Shown: one piece after another, positions 36,469 through 45,409 of the stretch
Layout: each line of letters starts with the position of its first letter
Numbering within the stretch: position 1 is the first letter of the stretch
Assembly (NCBI GenBank): GCA_023667765.1
Contig: JAMOZS010000009.1
Location: 1-59,966, forward strand
Reading direction: 5' to 3'
Source: Roseburia sp.
GTDB lineage: Bacteria > Bacillota > Clostridia > Lachnospirales > Lachnospiraceae
DNA length: 59,966 nt
The notes under the pieces: generated by a model
Told to the model about the DNA's origin: nothing
The model's database searches: none
Seen by the model: only the letters and a program-made list of their open reading frames with translations
Made by a program: the position numbers and the translations under genes

Positions 36469-37923
36469 CTATTTTTCATCCATCTTATCCAGCAGGGACA
36501 TTTTCATATCATATAAGGGTTTCGATAAATCCACATAGACCTCATGAGGATTTACCAGACGCTTGGTCTCATCCCAGAGGGTATCCAGCTCCTGCAGACA
36601 ATAGCTGCGGATGTCCATTACCTTAGGGGAGGTATAAATACATTCCCCGGCCTGGAAAATATGTTCCATTATCGGACGCAGCGTATAGGTGCCGCCCTGC
36701 AGATGGGTCTTTTTCCAGGGCTCCAGAGGGTCGAAGAGCAAAAGGTCGTCCTCCTCCTTATAATTCTCTCCTACCAGACAGATTAAGTCAGCCTTGATTT
36801 TCCCGGTATCTTTCTCGTAGATGCGGTAAATCATTTTGTTGCCGGGATTCGTCACCTTCTCGGAGTTCTCGGAAAGCTTAATTTTCGGAATGAAGTTTCC
36901 GTCTGCCCCACGGATGGCGGCCAGCTTGTAGACGCCGCCGAAGGAAGGGTTGTCCTTGGAGGTAATCAGATTCGTGCCGACGCCCCAGGAGGTAATAGCG
37001 GCGCCCTGTACCTTCAGACTGTCAATCAAAAATTCGTCCAAATCATTGGAGGCGGAGATTACCGCATCCGGGAAGCCTGCCGCATCCAGCATCTTGCGGG
37101 CTTTTTTGGACAGATAGGCCAAATCGCCGCTATCCAGACGAATACCGTAGAAGGTTAAGGGAATGCCGGCCTCCCGCATCTCCTTAAATACACGAATGGC
37201 GTTGGGAACGCCGGATTTTAATGTGTTATAGGTGTCCACTAACAGAATGCACGCACCAGGATACATATCGGCATAGGTCTTAAAGGCGGTATATTCATCG
37301 GGAAAGCTCATAATCCAGCTGTGGGCATGGGTTCCCTTAACAGGAACGTCAAAGAGCTGTCCAGCCAATACATTGCTGGTGCCGATACAGCCGCCAATCA
37401 TAGCGGCTCTTGCGCCGTAGGTGCCTGCGTCGGGGCCCTGCGCCCGTCTTAAACCGAATTCCATGATTCCGTCTCCGCGGGCGGCATAGCAGACTCTGGC
37501 GGCTTTGGTGGCAATCAGACTCTGGTGATTGAGAATATTCAGAATGGCAGTTTCCACCAGCTGTGCCTCCATAATGGGTGCAATGACCTTTATCATAGGT
37601 TCTCTGGGAAACATCACGGTGCCCTCCGGGATAGCATAAATATCGCCGGAGAAGTGGAAATCCTTCAGATAGTCCAGAAAATCCGCTTCGAAAATTCCCA
37701 GGGAAGCCAGATATTCAATATCTTCCTTTTCAAAACGCAGCTCCTTGATGTACTGGATGACTTGGTCTAAGCCGGCACAGATGGAATAGCCGCCCTCACA
37801 GGGATTGTTGCGGTAAAAGGCGTCAAAAATCACGGTTTCGTTACGGTCCTTATTTTTGAAATAGCCCTGCATCATCGTCAGTTCATACAGGTCGGTCATA
37901 AGTGTTAAATTTTGTCGGTCCAT
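36469..37923 (-). CDS. pncB: Nicotinate phosphoribosyltransferase
   Basis: 484 residues from ATG 37923 (RBS GAGGAAA; the longer frame to 37956 lacks one). Makes nicotinate mononucleotide from nicotinate and PRPP for NAD salvage. Typical start TLMTDLYELTMMQGYFKN, then the catalytic and phosphoribosyl regions FGLRRAQGPDAG, AHSWIMSFPDEYTAF, LLVDTYNTLKSGVPNAI, GIRLDSGDLAYLSKKAR and VGTNLITSKDNPSFGGVYKL. Length normal for the Firmicute form. Confidence 0.95.
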   Translation of the reverse strand: MDRQNLTLMTDLYELTMMQGYFKNKDRNETVIFDAFYRNNPCEGGYSICAGLDQVIQYIKELRFEKEDIEYLASLGIFEADFLDYLKDFHFSGDIYAIPEGTVMFPREPMIKVIAPIMEAQLVETAILNILNHQSLIATKAARVCYAARGDGIMEFGLRRAQGPDAGTYGARAAMIGGCIGTSNVLAGQLFDVPVKGTHAHSWIMSFPDEYTAFKTYADMYPGACILLVDTYNTLKSGVPNAIRVFKEMREAGIPLTFYGIRLDSGDLAYLSKKARKMLDAAGFPDAVISASNDLDEFLIDSLKVQGAAITSWGVGTNLITSKDNPSFGGVYKLAAIRGADGNFIPKIKLSENSEKVTNPGNKMIYRIYEKDTGKIKADLICLVGENYKEEDDLLLFDPLEPWKKTHLQGGTYTLRPIMEHIFQAGECIYTSPKVMDIRSYCLQELDTLWDETKRLVNPHEVYVDLSKPLYDMKMSLLDKMDEK

Positions 37924-38141
37924 ATTTTCCTCATTTCTGCGCAATAAACTGCGCATGATTTATTCCTGCGGGGTTATTGACTCGCTTTCAGGGGAACGAT
38001 ACTACCCTGCGGTTTCTGCCGCCTGCTTTACCCGCAGACAGTTTCTCTCGACTTTCTTAATCAGCTGGTTCATATTATATATTTTAACGCCTCAGAATGC
38101 AAGAGCTGTCCTTTATCATTTGGGGCTTCCCAACAAAAGGC

Positions 38142-38155
38142 CCCTGTGCTATAAT
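38142..38155 (+). promoter_or_regulatory. Candidate extended -10 promoter for the kinase gene
   Basis: TGTGC-TATAAT, with TATAAT at 38150-38155, about 170 nt upstream of the kinase start. No clear -35. The palindromic element at 38253 would be within the leader. Confidence 0.45.
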
Positions 38156-38252
38156 ACAGACACTCGATTCGGGTGTTCCTTATAGAATGGTATTTTCTGT
38201 GTATCTTTCAATTTTCGGGATATGTTTCCTAATAGCTTTTCGTAGAGGATTA

Positions 38253-38301
38253 CTAAGGAGGCACTGATTCAATCAGCCTTTCCTTAGAGTTTCCGGCGGA
38301 T
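38253..38301 (+). repeat. Dispersed palindromic element, copy 2
   Basis: CTAAGGAGGCACTGATT and its imperfect inverse, then AGAGTTTCCGGCGGATG. It ends 12-25 nt before the RBS of the kinase gene. Confidence 0.88.
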
Positions 38302-38327
38302 GTAAGAATCAATAAAGGAGGGGTAAT

Positions 38328-39092
38328 TTGGAGGAAATCGGTAGGATGCTGGAGGGCCGATACAGGCTTATCCGGCTTTTGGGAAAAGGAGGAGCCGCTG
38401 CCGTGTATCTGGCCCGGGACAGACGCAGCGGTAAGTATCGGGCGGTTAAAGAGCTGCGTAAGGGGAGGCGTACCTGGGCGGAGACGGCAGCCATGCTGCA
38501 AGACCTGTATCATCCCGGCCTGCCTCGCGTGTGGGAGACGATAGCGGGTCAGGGGGAGACAGTTTATGTGGTTATGGACTATGTGGAGGGAGTGTCGCTG
38601 GGCAGGCTGCTGCAGGAGGCAGGGCCTCAGTCCGCCCCGCAGGTAATAGAATGGGGAAAGCAGCTCTGTCGAATTTTGATTTATCTCCACAGTAGAAAGC
38701 CGCCGTTACTTTATCGGGATTTAAAGCCGGATAATATTATGCTGCAGGCGGATGGCATGCTGAAGCTCATTGATTTCGGGACAATTATGCAGGGCGGGGG
38801 GAGACAGAGGAATGATTGTCTGGGTACCAGAGGCTATGCGGCTCCGGAGCAGTATGTAAGAAGAGGGCGACTTGACCAGCGCACGGATATTTATTGCCTG
38901 GGGGTGACCCTGCATCGGCTGCTCACAGGCTGTCAGCCTGCCCGGGGAAGGGATGGGCTTTTGCCCCTGCGTCGATGGAATCCATCATTCTCGTCTGAAC
39001 TGGAAAGAATCCTGATAAAATGCACCCGCAAATCCCCCCGGAGGCGTTATCGTTCCTGCCGGGAGCTTTTGGGGGCGCTGGAGAGGCTGTAA
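38328..39092 (+). CDS. Small Hanks-type Ser/Thr protein kinase
   Basis: 254 residues from TTG 38328, with AAAGGAGGGG upstream. The whole protein is one kinase domain: glycine loop LLGKGGAAAVYLAR, Lys41 in AVKEL, the catalytic loop YRDLKPDN (Asp131, with Tyr129 in place of the usual His), DFG at 149-151, and GTRGYAAPEQY. There is no transmembrane segment and no PASTA tail, unlike PrkC/PknB. So it is cytosolic or has a partner receptor elsewhere. Key residues are present, so it is probably active. Targets unknown. Confidence 0.9.
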   Translation: MEEIGRMLEGRYRLIRLLGKGGAAAVYLARDRRSGKYRAVKELRKGRRTWAETAAMLQDLYHPGLPRVWETIAGQGETVYVVMDYVEGVSLGRLLQEAGPQSAPQVIEWGKQLCRILIYLHSRKPPLLYRDLKPDNIMLQADGMLKLIDFGTIMQGGGRQRNDCLGTRGYAAPEQYVRRGRLDQRTDIYCLGVTLHRLLTGCQPARGRDGLLPLRRWNPSFSSELERILIKCTRKSPRRRYRSCRELLGALERL

Positions 39093-39200
39093 GAAAATTA
39101 AGGATGTATACGGGTTTGTGGAAAATTCAAATATTTTTATAGTAGACAATAGCATCCTCTATGAGGTATGATAAAAAATAGTCACGGAGGATACAAGAGA

Positions 39201-39941
39201 GTGAGAAAACTGAACCTGAGCAGAGAATATCCTTATGCTTATGAGACACATCTTCATACCAGTCAGGGAAGCGCCTGCGGGCGGTCTTCTGCAGACGCTA
39301 TGGCAAGAGCCTGTAAGGAGGCCGGTTATACAGGCATTATTGTGACGGACCATTTCTTTTATGGCAATACGGCCATTGACCGGACCCTGCCCTGGACGGA
39401 ATGGGTGGAGCGTTATTGCAGCGGCTATGAGCTTGCAAAGAAAACAGGGGATGAGATTGGATTGCAGGTATTTTTTGGCTGGGAGTCCAGTTATCAGGGC
39501 AATGATTTTTTGATATACGGTCTGGATAAGGAATGGCTGCTGGAGCATTATGAGATACGAGATGCTTCTGTTGCGGAGCAGTATGAGCTGGTACATCGGG
39601 ACGGAGGACTTGTCATTCATGCGCATCCTTTCAGGGAGGAGCCTTATATCCCCCGGATTCGGTTGTTTCCCCAGTACGTGGACGGAGTGGAGGTCGTGAA
39701 CGCTTCCCATGCAATCAAATTTCCTGAGCCGGGGGGTGGTTCTGTTTTTGATTCCAGGGCACTGGCTTATGCTCTGGAGCATGACTTTCCCCAGACGGGC
39801 GGCTCGGATGTTCACAGTGTAGAGCTGATTGGCGGAGGGATGGCGTTTCCCGCAAAGCTGAACAGTGTGCGGGATTTTATGGAGGCGGTAGTATCGAGAA
39901 AAGGCCGGGTGCTGCCGGGATTTTCTTCCTATCAATCATAG
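39201..39941 (+). CDS. PHP-domain phosphoesterase
   Basis: 246 residues from GTG 39201, preferred because GGAGG lies 10 nt before it; ATG 39168 is an alternative with a site too close. PHP metal motifs are clear: ETHLHTSQGSACG, VTDHFFYGN, GWESSYQGNDFL, LVIHAHPFRE and GGSDVHSVELIG. The family includes histidinol-phosphatase-like and 3',5'-nucleoside-bisphosphate phosphatases; this one cannot be assigned. A terminator follows. Confidence 0.85.
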   Translation: MRKLNLSREYPYAYETHLHTSQGSACGRSSADAMARACKEAGYTGIIVTDHFFYGNTAIDRTLPWTEWVERYCSGYELAKKTGDEIGLQVFFGWESSYQGNDFLIYGLDKEWLLEHYEIRDASVAEQYELVHRDGGLVIHAHPFREEPYIPRIRLFPQYVDGVEVVNASHAIKFPEPGGGSVFDSRALAYALEHDFPQTGGSDVHSVELIGGGMAFPAKLNSVRDFMEAVVSRKGRVLPGFSSYQS

Positions 39942-39967
39942 GAAATATTGTGTTACTGCGGAGGACG

Positions 39968-40027
39968 AAAGGGGATGAATTTCCTATGAGATAAAAAATA
40001 GGATGCGCACTTGTCCCCTTTGTTTTA
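39968..40027 (+). terminator. Terminator after the PHP gene
   Basis: AAAGGGGA (39968-39975) pairs with TCCCCTTT (40014-40021), with an inner TCCTAT/ATAGGA stem, followed by GTTTTAG. Confidence 0.75.
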
Positions 40028-40088
40028 GAAGGTAGTTGGGTTATTAACTATCATTATTATAAAAATATAATTTCAAGGAGGCAGAATG

Positions 40089-40889
40089 ATGGGATTTTTA
40101 ACAGGAAAGACGGCAATTATTACCGGGGCGGGAAAGGCAAGCTTGGAGGATGGCAGATGTGGTTCCATTGGTTATGGCATTGCAACCGCTTATGCGAAGG
40201 AAGGAGCGAACCTGGTCATTACCGGCAGAAATGTGCAGAAGCTGCAGGACGCCAAGGAAGAGCTGGAGAGCCAGTACGGTATTCAGGTGTTGACATTTCG
40301 GGCGGATGTAAATGCGGGAGTTGACAATGAGGCGATTGTAGCCAATGTGGTGAAGCAGACAGTGGAGGCTTTCGGGGATATTCATGTGCTGATTAACAAT
40401 GCCCAGGCTTCTGCCTCCGGCGTGACGCTGGCAGACCATACCACAGAGCAGTTTAATCTGGCGCTGTATTCCGGTCTTTACGCTACCTTCTATTATATGA
40501 AAGCCTGCTATCCCTATCTGGCAAAGACCAAGGGGAGTGTGATTAACTTTGCCTCCGGCGCAGGGCTTTTCGGCAATTTCGGACAGTGCGCTTATGCTGC
40601 GGCCAAGGAAGGAATCCGTGGTCTGACCCGCGTGGCAGCTACCGAGTGGGGTAAAGACGGCATCAATGTAAATATTGTATGTCCTCTGGCATGGACTTCC
40701 CAGCTGGAGCAGTTTGAGAAGGCATATCCCGAGGCATTCAAGCAGAATGTGAAAATGCCCCCGATGGGTCACTACGCCGATGCGGAGCTGGAAATCGGCC
40801 GTGTCTGTGTGCAGCTGGCTTCTCCTGACTTTAAATATATGAGCGGCGAGACAATCACCCTGGAGGGTGGTATGGGATTAAGACCCTGA
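40089..40889 (+). CDS. Short-chain dehydrogenase/reductase
   Basis: 266 residues from the second of two ATGs (40089, 7 nt after GGAGG; 40086 is possible). Rossmann motif TGAGKASLEDGRCGSIGYGI has an eight-residue insertion in the usual TG-x3-G-x-G loop. Also NNAQAS, the catalytic Ser in INFASGAG, and Tyr/Lys in CAYAAAKEGIRG. The C-terminus EGGMGLRP is typical of the FabG/HSDH group. Gut relatives include hydroxysteroid dehydrogenases, but nothing here fixes the substrate. Confidence 0.9.
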   Translation: MGFLTGKTAIITGAGKASLEDGRCGSIGYGIATAYAKEGANLVITGRNVQKLQDAKEELESQYGIQVLTFRADVNAGVDNEAIVANVVKQTVEAFGDIHVLINNAQASASGVTLADHTTEQFNLALYSGLYATFYYMKACYPYLAKTKGSVINFASGAGLFGNFGQCAYAAAKEGIRGLTRVAATEWGKDGINVNIVCPLAWTSQLEQFEKAYPEAFKQNVKMPPMGHYADAELEIGRVCVQLASPDFKYMSGETITLEGGMGLRP

Positions 40890-40941
40890 TTGTGGCCCTT
40901 GGGGTGTCCTATAAAGCTCTGCAGACGGCCTTTAGTTCATA

Positions 40942-40982
40942 AAAATGAAGTGTGTCCGGGATTTTCGGACACACTTCATTTT
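40942..40982 (+). terminator. Terminator after the SDR gene
   Basis: A 17-bp perfect stem (AAAATGAAGTGTGTCCG with its inverse) and a 7-nt loop, ending in TTTT. The mirrored A-run could also stop minus-strand transcripts. Confidence 0.9.
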
Positions 40983-40990
40983 GCATTACA

Positions 40991-41114
40991 CTAAGGAAGC
41001 GCTGATTCAATCAGCTCTTCCTTAGAGCCTCCGGCGGATGCACACGGATTTACAGAGGAATTTGCCGCTTTGCGGCGCAAATCCGGTGCGGGAAACGCTT
41101 TCATAAGCGTTTCC
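40991..41114 (+). repeat. Dispersed palindromic element, copy 3, with extra hairpins
   Basis: Starts CTAAGGAAGCGCTGATT, with its inverse and the conserved AGAGCCTCCGGCGGATG and CACACGGATTT flanks. Two more stems follow: TTTGCCGC/GCGGCGCAAA and GGAAACGCTT/AAGCGTTTCC (41091-41114). Confidence 0.9.
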
Positions 41115-41236
41115 ACTATAAATATAAATACAAGTCTATCCCTTTTTTTGAAATTCTGATATTCTGGTAATAGGGCGGAACGGTTACGATTCTTTCAGAT
41201 AATTTGAGCTGCAAAGCAGCGGGAAGGGAGGAGCAA

Positions 41237-44200
41237 ATGAGTAAATTACCGGGGATTACAAGGCAGGCCGAGGAGCAGAGGCTGAAGGATACAATTGGGA
41301 TTGCGGAGGGAAAGCTGGAGCGAACCAGGCAGGATGTGAAGAATCTGGCGGAGGAGCTTCATGAGATGCTGGAGGTTTATGACGAGAACGACAAGGAGGC
41401 CATGACTCTGTGGAATAACACGGATGCCCGATTTAAGGAGGTTAATCAGGAATTGAGACGGGCGGAGCAGGCCAGAAAGAAACCCTATTTCGGGCGCATT
41501 GATTTTATGGATAAGCAGATTGGAAAGGAGGAGGCCTATTATATCGGCCGTTCCGTGATTGCCAAAGACCCTGCTCACCCGGAGGTGATTGACTGGAGGG
41601 CGCCTGTGGCCGGTGTCTATTATGACAGTTCCCTGGGAGATGCGGTATACTCCGTGAAGGGAGAGGGGCGGTTCGAGGTAAAGCTGTTCCGAAAGCGTAC
41701 TTATGAAATCGAGCAGGATGTACTAAAGGATTTTTACGATTCTGATGTGGTGGCCAATGATGAGCTGCTTACCAAGTATCTGGCAAAAAATAAAAAAGCG
41801 GTGCTGGGTGAAATCATAGCCACGATTCAGAAGGAGCAGAATGAGGCTATTCGAAAAAAGCCCCAGCACAATATGATAATACAGGGCGCAGCCGGCTCGG
41901 GGAAAACGACGGTGGCCATGCATCGGATATCCTATATCCTCTATAATTATGAGCTGGAATTTGCGCCTCAGGATTTCTATATTATCGGAAGTAATCAGGT
42001 GCTGTTAAATTATATTACCGGTGTACTGCCGGAGCTGAATGTCTATGGGGTGTCCCAGATGACAATGGAGCAGCTCTTTATCCGTCTGCTCTATGAGGAT
42101 TGGGACAAAAAATATACGGTAAAGCCGGTGGTGAAGGGCGTTACGTCGCCTGTTAAAGGAACGGCGAAATGGTTTCAGGCGCTGGAAGGCTTCTGTGAAA
42201 GGTATGAGAGGGAAGTGATTCCCAGACGCGATGTGGTGATAGAGAAGAACGGTACGCTTCTGTTGTCCGGGGCTGCCATAGAGAAAATCTTAAAAAGAAG
42301 CAGGCATTTATCCCGGGCGGACAAAATCAGCAGGCTGACGGAGCATCTAATTGCGAAGCTGGAGAATGAAATCAGCGGCAAATATTATTCTTATCAGGCA
42401 GAGGAGAAGAAGCGGCTGAAGCGTTTTTATGAAAATTATTTTGGAAAGCGGGAGTGGAAGGGCTCAATTTTTGAAATGTATGACAGCTTTCTGCTGGAGC
42501 AGGCGGATAAGGGTATAGAGGTGGAGCTGCCGGGTACGGCTTTCGATGTATATGACTTGGCGGCGCTGGCCTATCTGTATAAGCGAATCAAAGAGACGGA
42601 AATTATCAGGGAGGCCGGTCATGTGGTGATTGATGAAGCGCAGGATTTTGGTATGATGGCATACTGTGCCCTGAAGTATTGCCTGAGTAAATGCACCTAT
42701 ACGATTATGGGGGATGTGGCCCAGAATATCTCTCTGGACTATGGCTTAAATGACTGGGAGGAGCTCAGGGAGCTTATGCTGCCCGACGAGTTTGATTATT
42801 TCGGACTTTTACAGAAGAGCTATCGAAATACCGTGGAGATTTCCCGTTTTGCGACGGATATTCTCCATCACGGCAGCTTCCAGGTATATCCGGTGCAGCC
42901 TATTATCCGTCATGGAAAGGAAGTGCGGGTGACGAGCTGTGGCTCTTATGAAGCTTTGATAGAGGAGACTGTTTCCACGGTGAAAGGATGGCAGCGGGAG
43001 GGAAAGGATACCATAGCCATAGTCTGCGGGCAAGGGGAGGAGGCCAAGAGGGTGACAAAGAGCTTAGCCGGCAGGATAGAGCTGCTGCCTAATGACCCGG
43101 CTTCCCTGGAATTTCATACAGGGGTGATGGTGTTGCCTTTGGAATATACCAAGGGCCTGGAATTTGACGCAGTCCTGATATTTGATGCATCTGTTGAGAA
43201 TTATCCGAGCGAGGACGGCTATGTGAAGCGTTTATATGTGGCGGCCACAAGAGCGCTCCATGAGCTGGCGGTGCTGTATCAAGGGAAGCTTACCGGGCTG
43301 ATTGCGAATCCTGTGTCCCGGGATAAGTTGAAAGAGGCGGTTATAGAGCCGAGTAAGACTGGGAGGAAGCCCCTGCAGGAGGAACCGGAAAAGACCCGAG
43401 CGGAGCTGTATATTCAGCAGGCCAGAGAGGGTGCAAAGGAGATGGATGAGCGTAATCAGATTGGGCCAAAGCGGATTGTGGTAAAGCAGAAGCAGACGTC
43501 CCCTGTTTCTGAGGGGAAGAAAACGGGAATGAGAGTGAAGATAACCGGAGACGCTGCCACGGTTCCTGCTTATCTGGAGAGGCGGAAAAAGGAGCTGGCA
43601 GCGCCGGAGTCGGCGAAGCTGTCAGGTGAATTTGGCGGGATGCCTGACAGTAAGGCGCTTCGCCCCGCAGGTCATGCCCGGATAGACTGTTCGGTGCGAC
43701 TTTGTATGAAAGGGCCCGCTTATTATGATTTAATCAGCGGTTACGGAACCCTGCGAATCACTCCCATTTCTCCGGAAATCATCCGGATATGTTTTCTCAG
43801 GGGGCAGGGGGGCGCCTTTCCGGAAGTCCTTGAGGTATTTAAAAGACAGAACGTGCGTCATAAATATCGGGATTCCAGAGACGCCATTGAGCTGCTCACA
43901 GAGCGGGTCTTAGTCAGAGTGGATAAAAAAACCGGGGCGGTGGCATTTTTGACGCCTCAGGGTAAGCAGCTTTTGAGCGAACGGAGTAAGGAGCCCCGGC
44001 AGGTAGGGGAGCATCAGGTGTGGCTCTATTTTGACTGGGATAAGGGTGAAAATCTGATTGCCAGAGGAAGGCAGGATGAGGAGTTGCTTCAGATTGGCAT
44101 GTCTGCCAGATATATTTCCTTTGGAGAAGAAAGCGGCAGGATGCCGGCGCTTGCTTCCGGCAGGGGATACGAGCTTTTGCTGCCGCCCGGTCACAAGGCG

Positions 44201-44284
44201 CTTTGCTGTAATATTGCCATGTACGGGCCCTATTTGTCTGTGGAAGGGACGGAACTGATAGATTATTATTTTAAGATGAAATAG
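41237..44284 (+). CDS. helD: HelD-type UvrD/Rep-like ATPase fused to a GH31 N-terminal-like domain
   Basis: 1015 residues from ATG 41237 (RBS GGGAGGAG). Residues 1-~720 read as HelD, which recycles stalled RNA polymerase: an N-terminal coiled coil (LKDTIGIAEGKLERTRQDVK), Walker A GAAGSGKTTVAMHR (~217), Walker B VIDEAQDF (~465), and motifs LPLEYTKGLEFDAVLI and YVAATRALHELA. From ~830 a different domain begins: YGTLRITPISPEIIRICF, LTERVLVRVDKKTGAVAFLT, WLYFDWDKGENL, ARYISFG, GYELLLP and MYGPYLSVEGTELIDYYFKM. That is the pattern of the beta-sandwich before the catalytic barrel of GH31 alpha-glucosidases. The barrel itself is absent. The fusion is read from sequence; its purpose is unknown. Confidence 0.85.
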   Translation: MSKLPGITRQAEEQRLKDTIGIAEGKLERTRQDVKNLAEELHEMLEVYDENDKEAMTLWNNTDARFKEVNQELRRAEQARKKPYFGRIDFMDKQIGKEEAYYIGRSVIAKDPAHPEVIDWRAPVAGVYYDSSLGDAVYSVKGEGRFEVKLFRKRTYEIEQDVLKDFYDSDVVANDELLTKYLAKNKKAVLGEIIATIQKEQNEAIRKKPQHNMIIQGAAGSGKTTVAMHRISYILYNYELEFAPQDFYIIGSNQVLLNYITGVLPELNVYGVSQMTMEQLFIRLLYEDWDKKYTVKPVVKGVTSPVKGTAKWFQALEGFCERYEREVIPRRDVVIEKNGTLLLSGAAIEKILKRSRHLSRADKISRLTEHLIAKLENEISGKYYSYQAEEKKRLKRFYENYFGKREWKGSIFEMYDSFLLEQADKGIEVELPGTAFDVYDLAALAYLYKRIKETEIIREAGHVVIDEAQDFGMMAYCALKYCLSKCTYTIMGDVAQNISLDYGLNDWEELRELMLPDEFDYFGLLQKSYRNTVEISRFATDILHHGSFQVYPVQPIIRHGKEVRVTSCGSYEALIEETVSTVKGWQREGKDTIAIVCGQGEEAKRVTKSLAGRIELLPNDPASLEFHTGVMVLPLEYTKGLEFDAVLIFDASVENYPSEDGYVKRLYVAATRALHELAVLYQGKLTGLIANPVSRDKLKEAVIEPSKTGRKPLQEEPEKTRAELYIQQAREGAKEMDERNQIGPKRIVVKQKQTSPVSEGKKTGMRVKITGDAATVPAYLERRKKELAAPESAKLSGEFGGMPDSKALRPAGHARIDCSVRLCMKGPAYYDLISGYGTLRITPISPEIIRICFLRGQGGAFPEVLEVFKRQNVRHKYRDSRDAIELLTERVLVRVDKKTGAVAFLTPQGKQLLSERSKEPRQVGEHQVWLYFDWDKGENLIARGRQDEELLQIGMSARYISFGEESGRMPALASGRGYELLLPPGHKALCCNIAMYGPYLSVEGTELIDYYFKMK

Positions 44285-44295
44285 TCCGGTATGGG

Positions 44296-44327
44296 AAGCG
44301 CCTGCGGAATTGACAGGCGCTTTGGTA
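44296..44327 (+). terminator. Hairpin after helD
   Basis: AAGCGCCTG (44296-44304) pairs with CAGGCGCTT (44314-44322), followed by a weak T-rich stretch. It separates helD from the convergent gene ending at 44339. Confidence 0.6.
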
Positions 44328-44338
44328 TACTTGTTATA

Positions 44339-45409
44339 TTATGAGGTAAGGCTTATTGTCACGGCATAATCCTCCAGGATTTCTTCGGACTCCGGAAGTT
44401 CATATCCGTTCTCATCCCGGGCTTCGCGTATGGGAATCAGCGTTATTGTGGGAGAAGTGGCGTCGAAGCCGATAATCTCTAAATCCTGGGAGAAGCTTAC
44501 GCTTGTGCTGGAGGCTTTGTGTTCCGCCGGCGTGCAGGATACGGAACGCATCCATTCATTGGGGGTGAGCCTGTTTCCCGAGGCATCTGCCAGAATATAA
44601 TAGCCCCATTGCAGAAGCTCCGCTATGGAATCGTCTTTTACCTCCCAGTCCAGGTGCAGGTTGATGACGGAGGGCGCTATGCTTACATCATAAGAAACGA
44701 GTTTTCCGAAATCCAGTTCCATCTCATTGCCTGAAACCTGTGTGGAAGTGCCAAGCTTGGGAGATTCCACAGTAAAGGAGTAGTCGGTTTTGTTATGGCT
44801 GTCGGTGTAAAGGCTTACTTTCACATTTATGGTATCTGTGTCGGTTTTTTGCAGCGTCTCGTCTACGATGGTGACCTTGCACTCATAAATTCCGCTGTCC
44901 TCTACGGTTTCTGCCACATATTCCAGGCGGCTGTCAACGCCGTTGATGTAGACATGGTCTCCCAGGTCGAAATAATCGCCCGCCGGGTCGGCCCAGAACA
45001 TCAGGGTGGAGCCGTCATAGTAGGCGTCCGTTACGGTAAACGGAGGCTCCGCTTGTTTGGCGTAGTCTGTTGCGCTCTTTTTCGCAGTCAATCCCGATGG
45101 AATGGGATATCCGATTTCCCCTTTGTGAACAATGGATTCTTCGACGGTCTGAGCATTGTGCTGCATTCCGGCAATCCACTTCTGGAATACCGGCAGATTG
45201 GCGGCAGCGGCAGTCCCTCCTGCCAATAGCAGACAGGCGGCGGCAGGTATCAACGCTTTAAAGGGTTTGAAAGCTTTCTTTTCTCTATTTTTGCGGGCAG
45301 CAGCGGAATGCGCATATGCCTCCTGCTCTACCATTCGACGAAAACGCTCGGGCGTCTTGGGAAAGCTTTTGTTTAGTTCCGCTGCAAAATCTTCATGATA
45401 TGTTTTCAT
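44339..45409 (-). CDS. DUF4179-type anti-sigma-like membrane protein
   Basis: 356 residues. The N-terminal ~45 residues are cytoplasmic and include the HEDFAAELNKSFPKTPERFR motif seen in DUF4179 proteins. One transmembrane helix follows (LIPAAACLLLAGGTAAAA), then an extracellular beta-rich part. Its start overlaps the end of the sigma-factor gene by 17 nt, the usual coupling of an ECF sigma with its regulator. The role of holding the sigma factor until a surface signal arrives is inferred. Confidence 0.85.
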   Translation of the reverse strand: MKTYHEDFAAELNKSFPKTPERFRRMVEQEAYAHSAAARKNREKKAFKPFKALIPAAACLLLAGGTAAAANLPVFQKWIAGMQHNAQTVEESIVHKGEIGYPIPSGLTAKKSATDYAKQAEPPFTVTDAYYDGSTLMFWADPAGDYFDLGDHVYINGVDSRLEYVAETVEDSGIYECKVTIVDETLQKTDTDTINVKVSLYTDSHNKTDYSFTVESPKLGTSTQVSGNEMELDFGKLVSYDVSIAPSVINLHLDWEVKDDSIAELLQWGYYILADASGNRLTPNEWMRSVSCTPAEHKASSTSVSFSQDLEIIGFDATSPTITLIPIREARDENGYELPESEEILEDYAVTISLTS

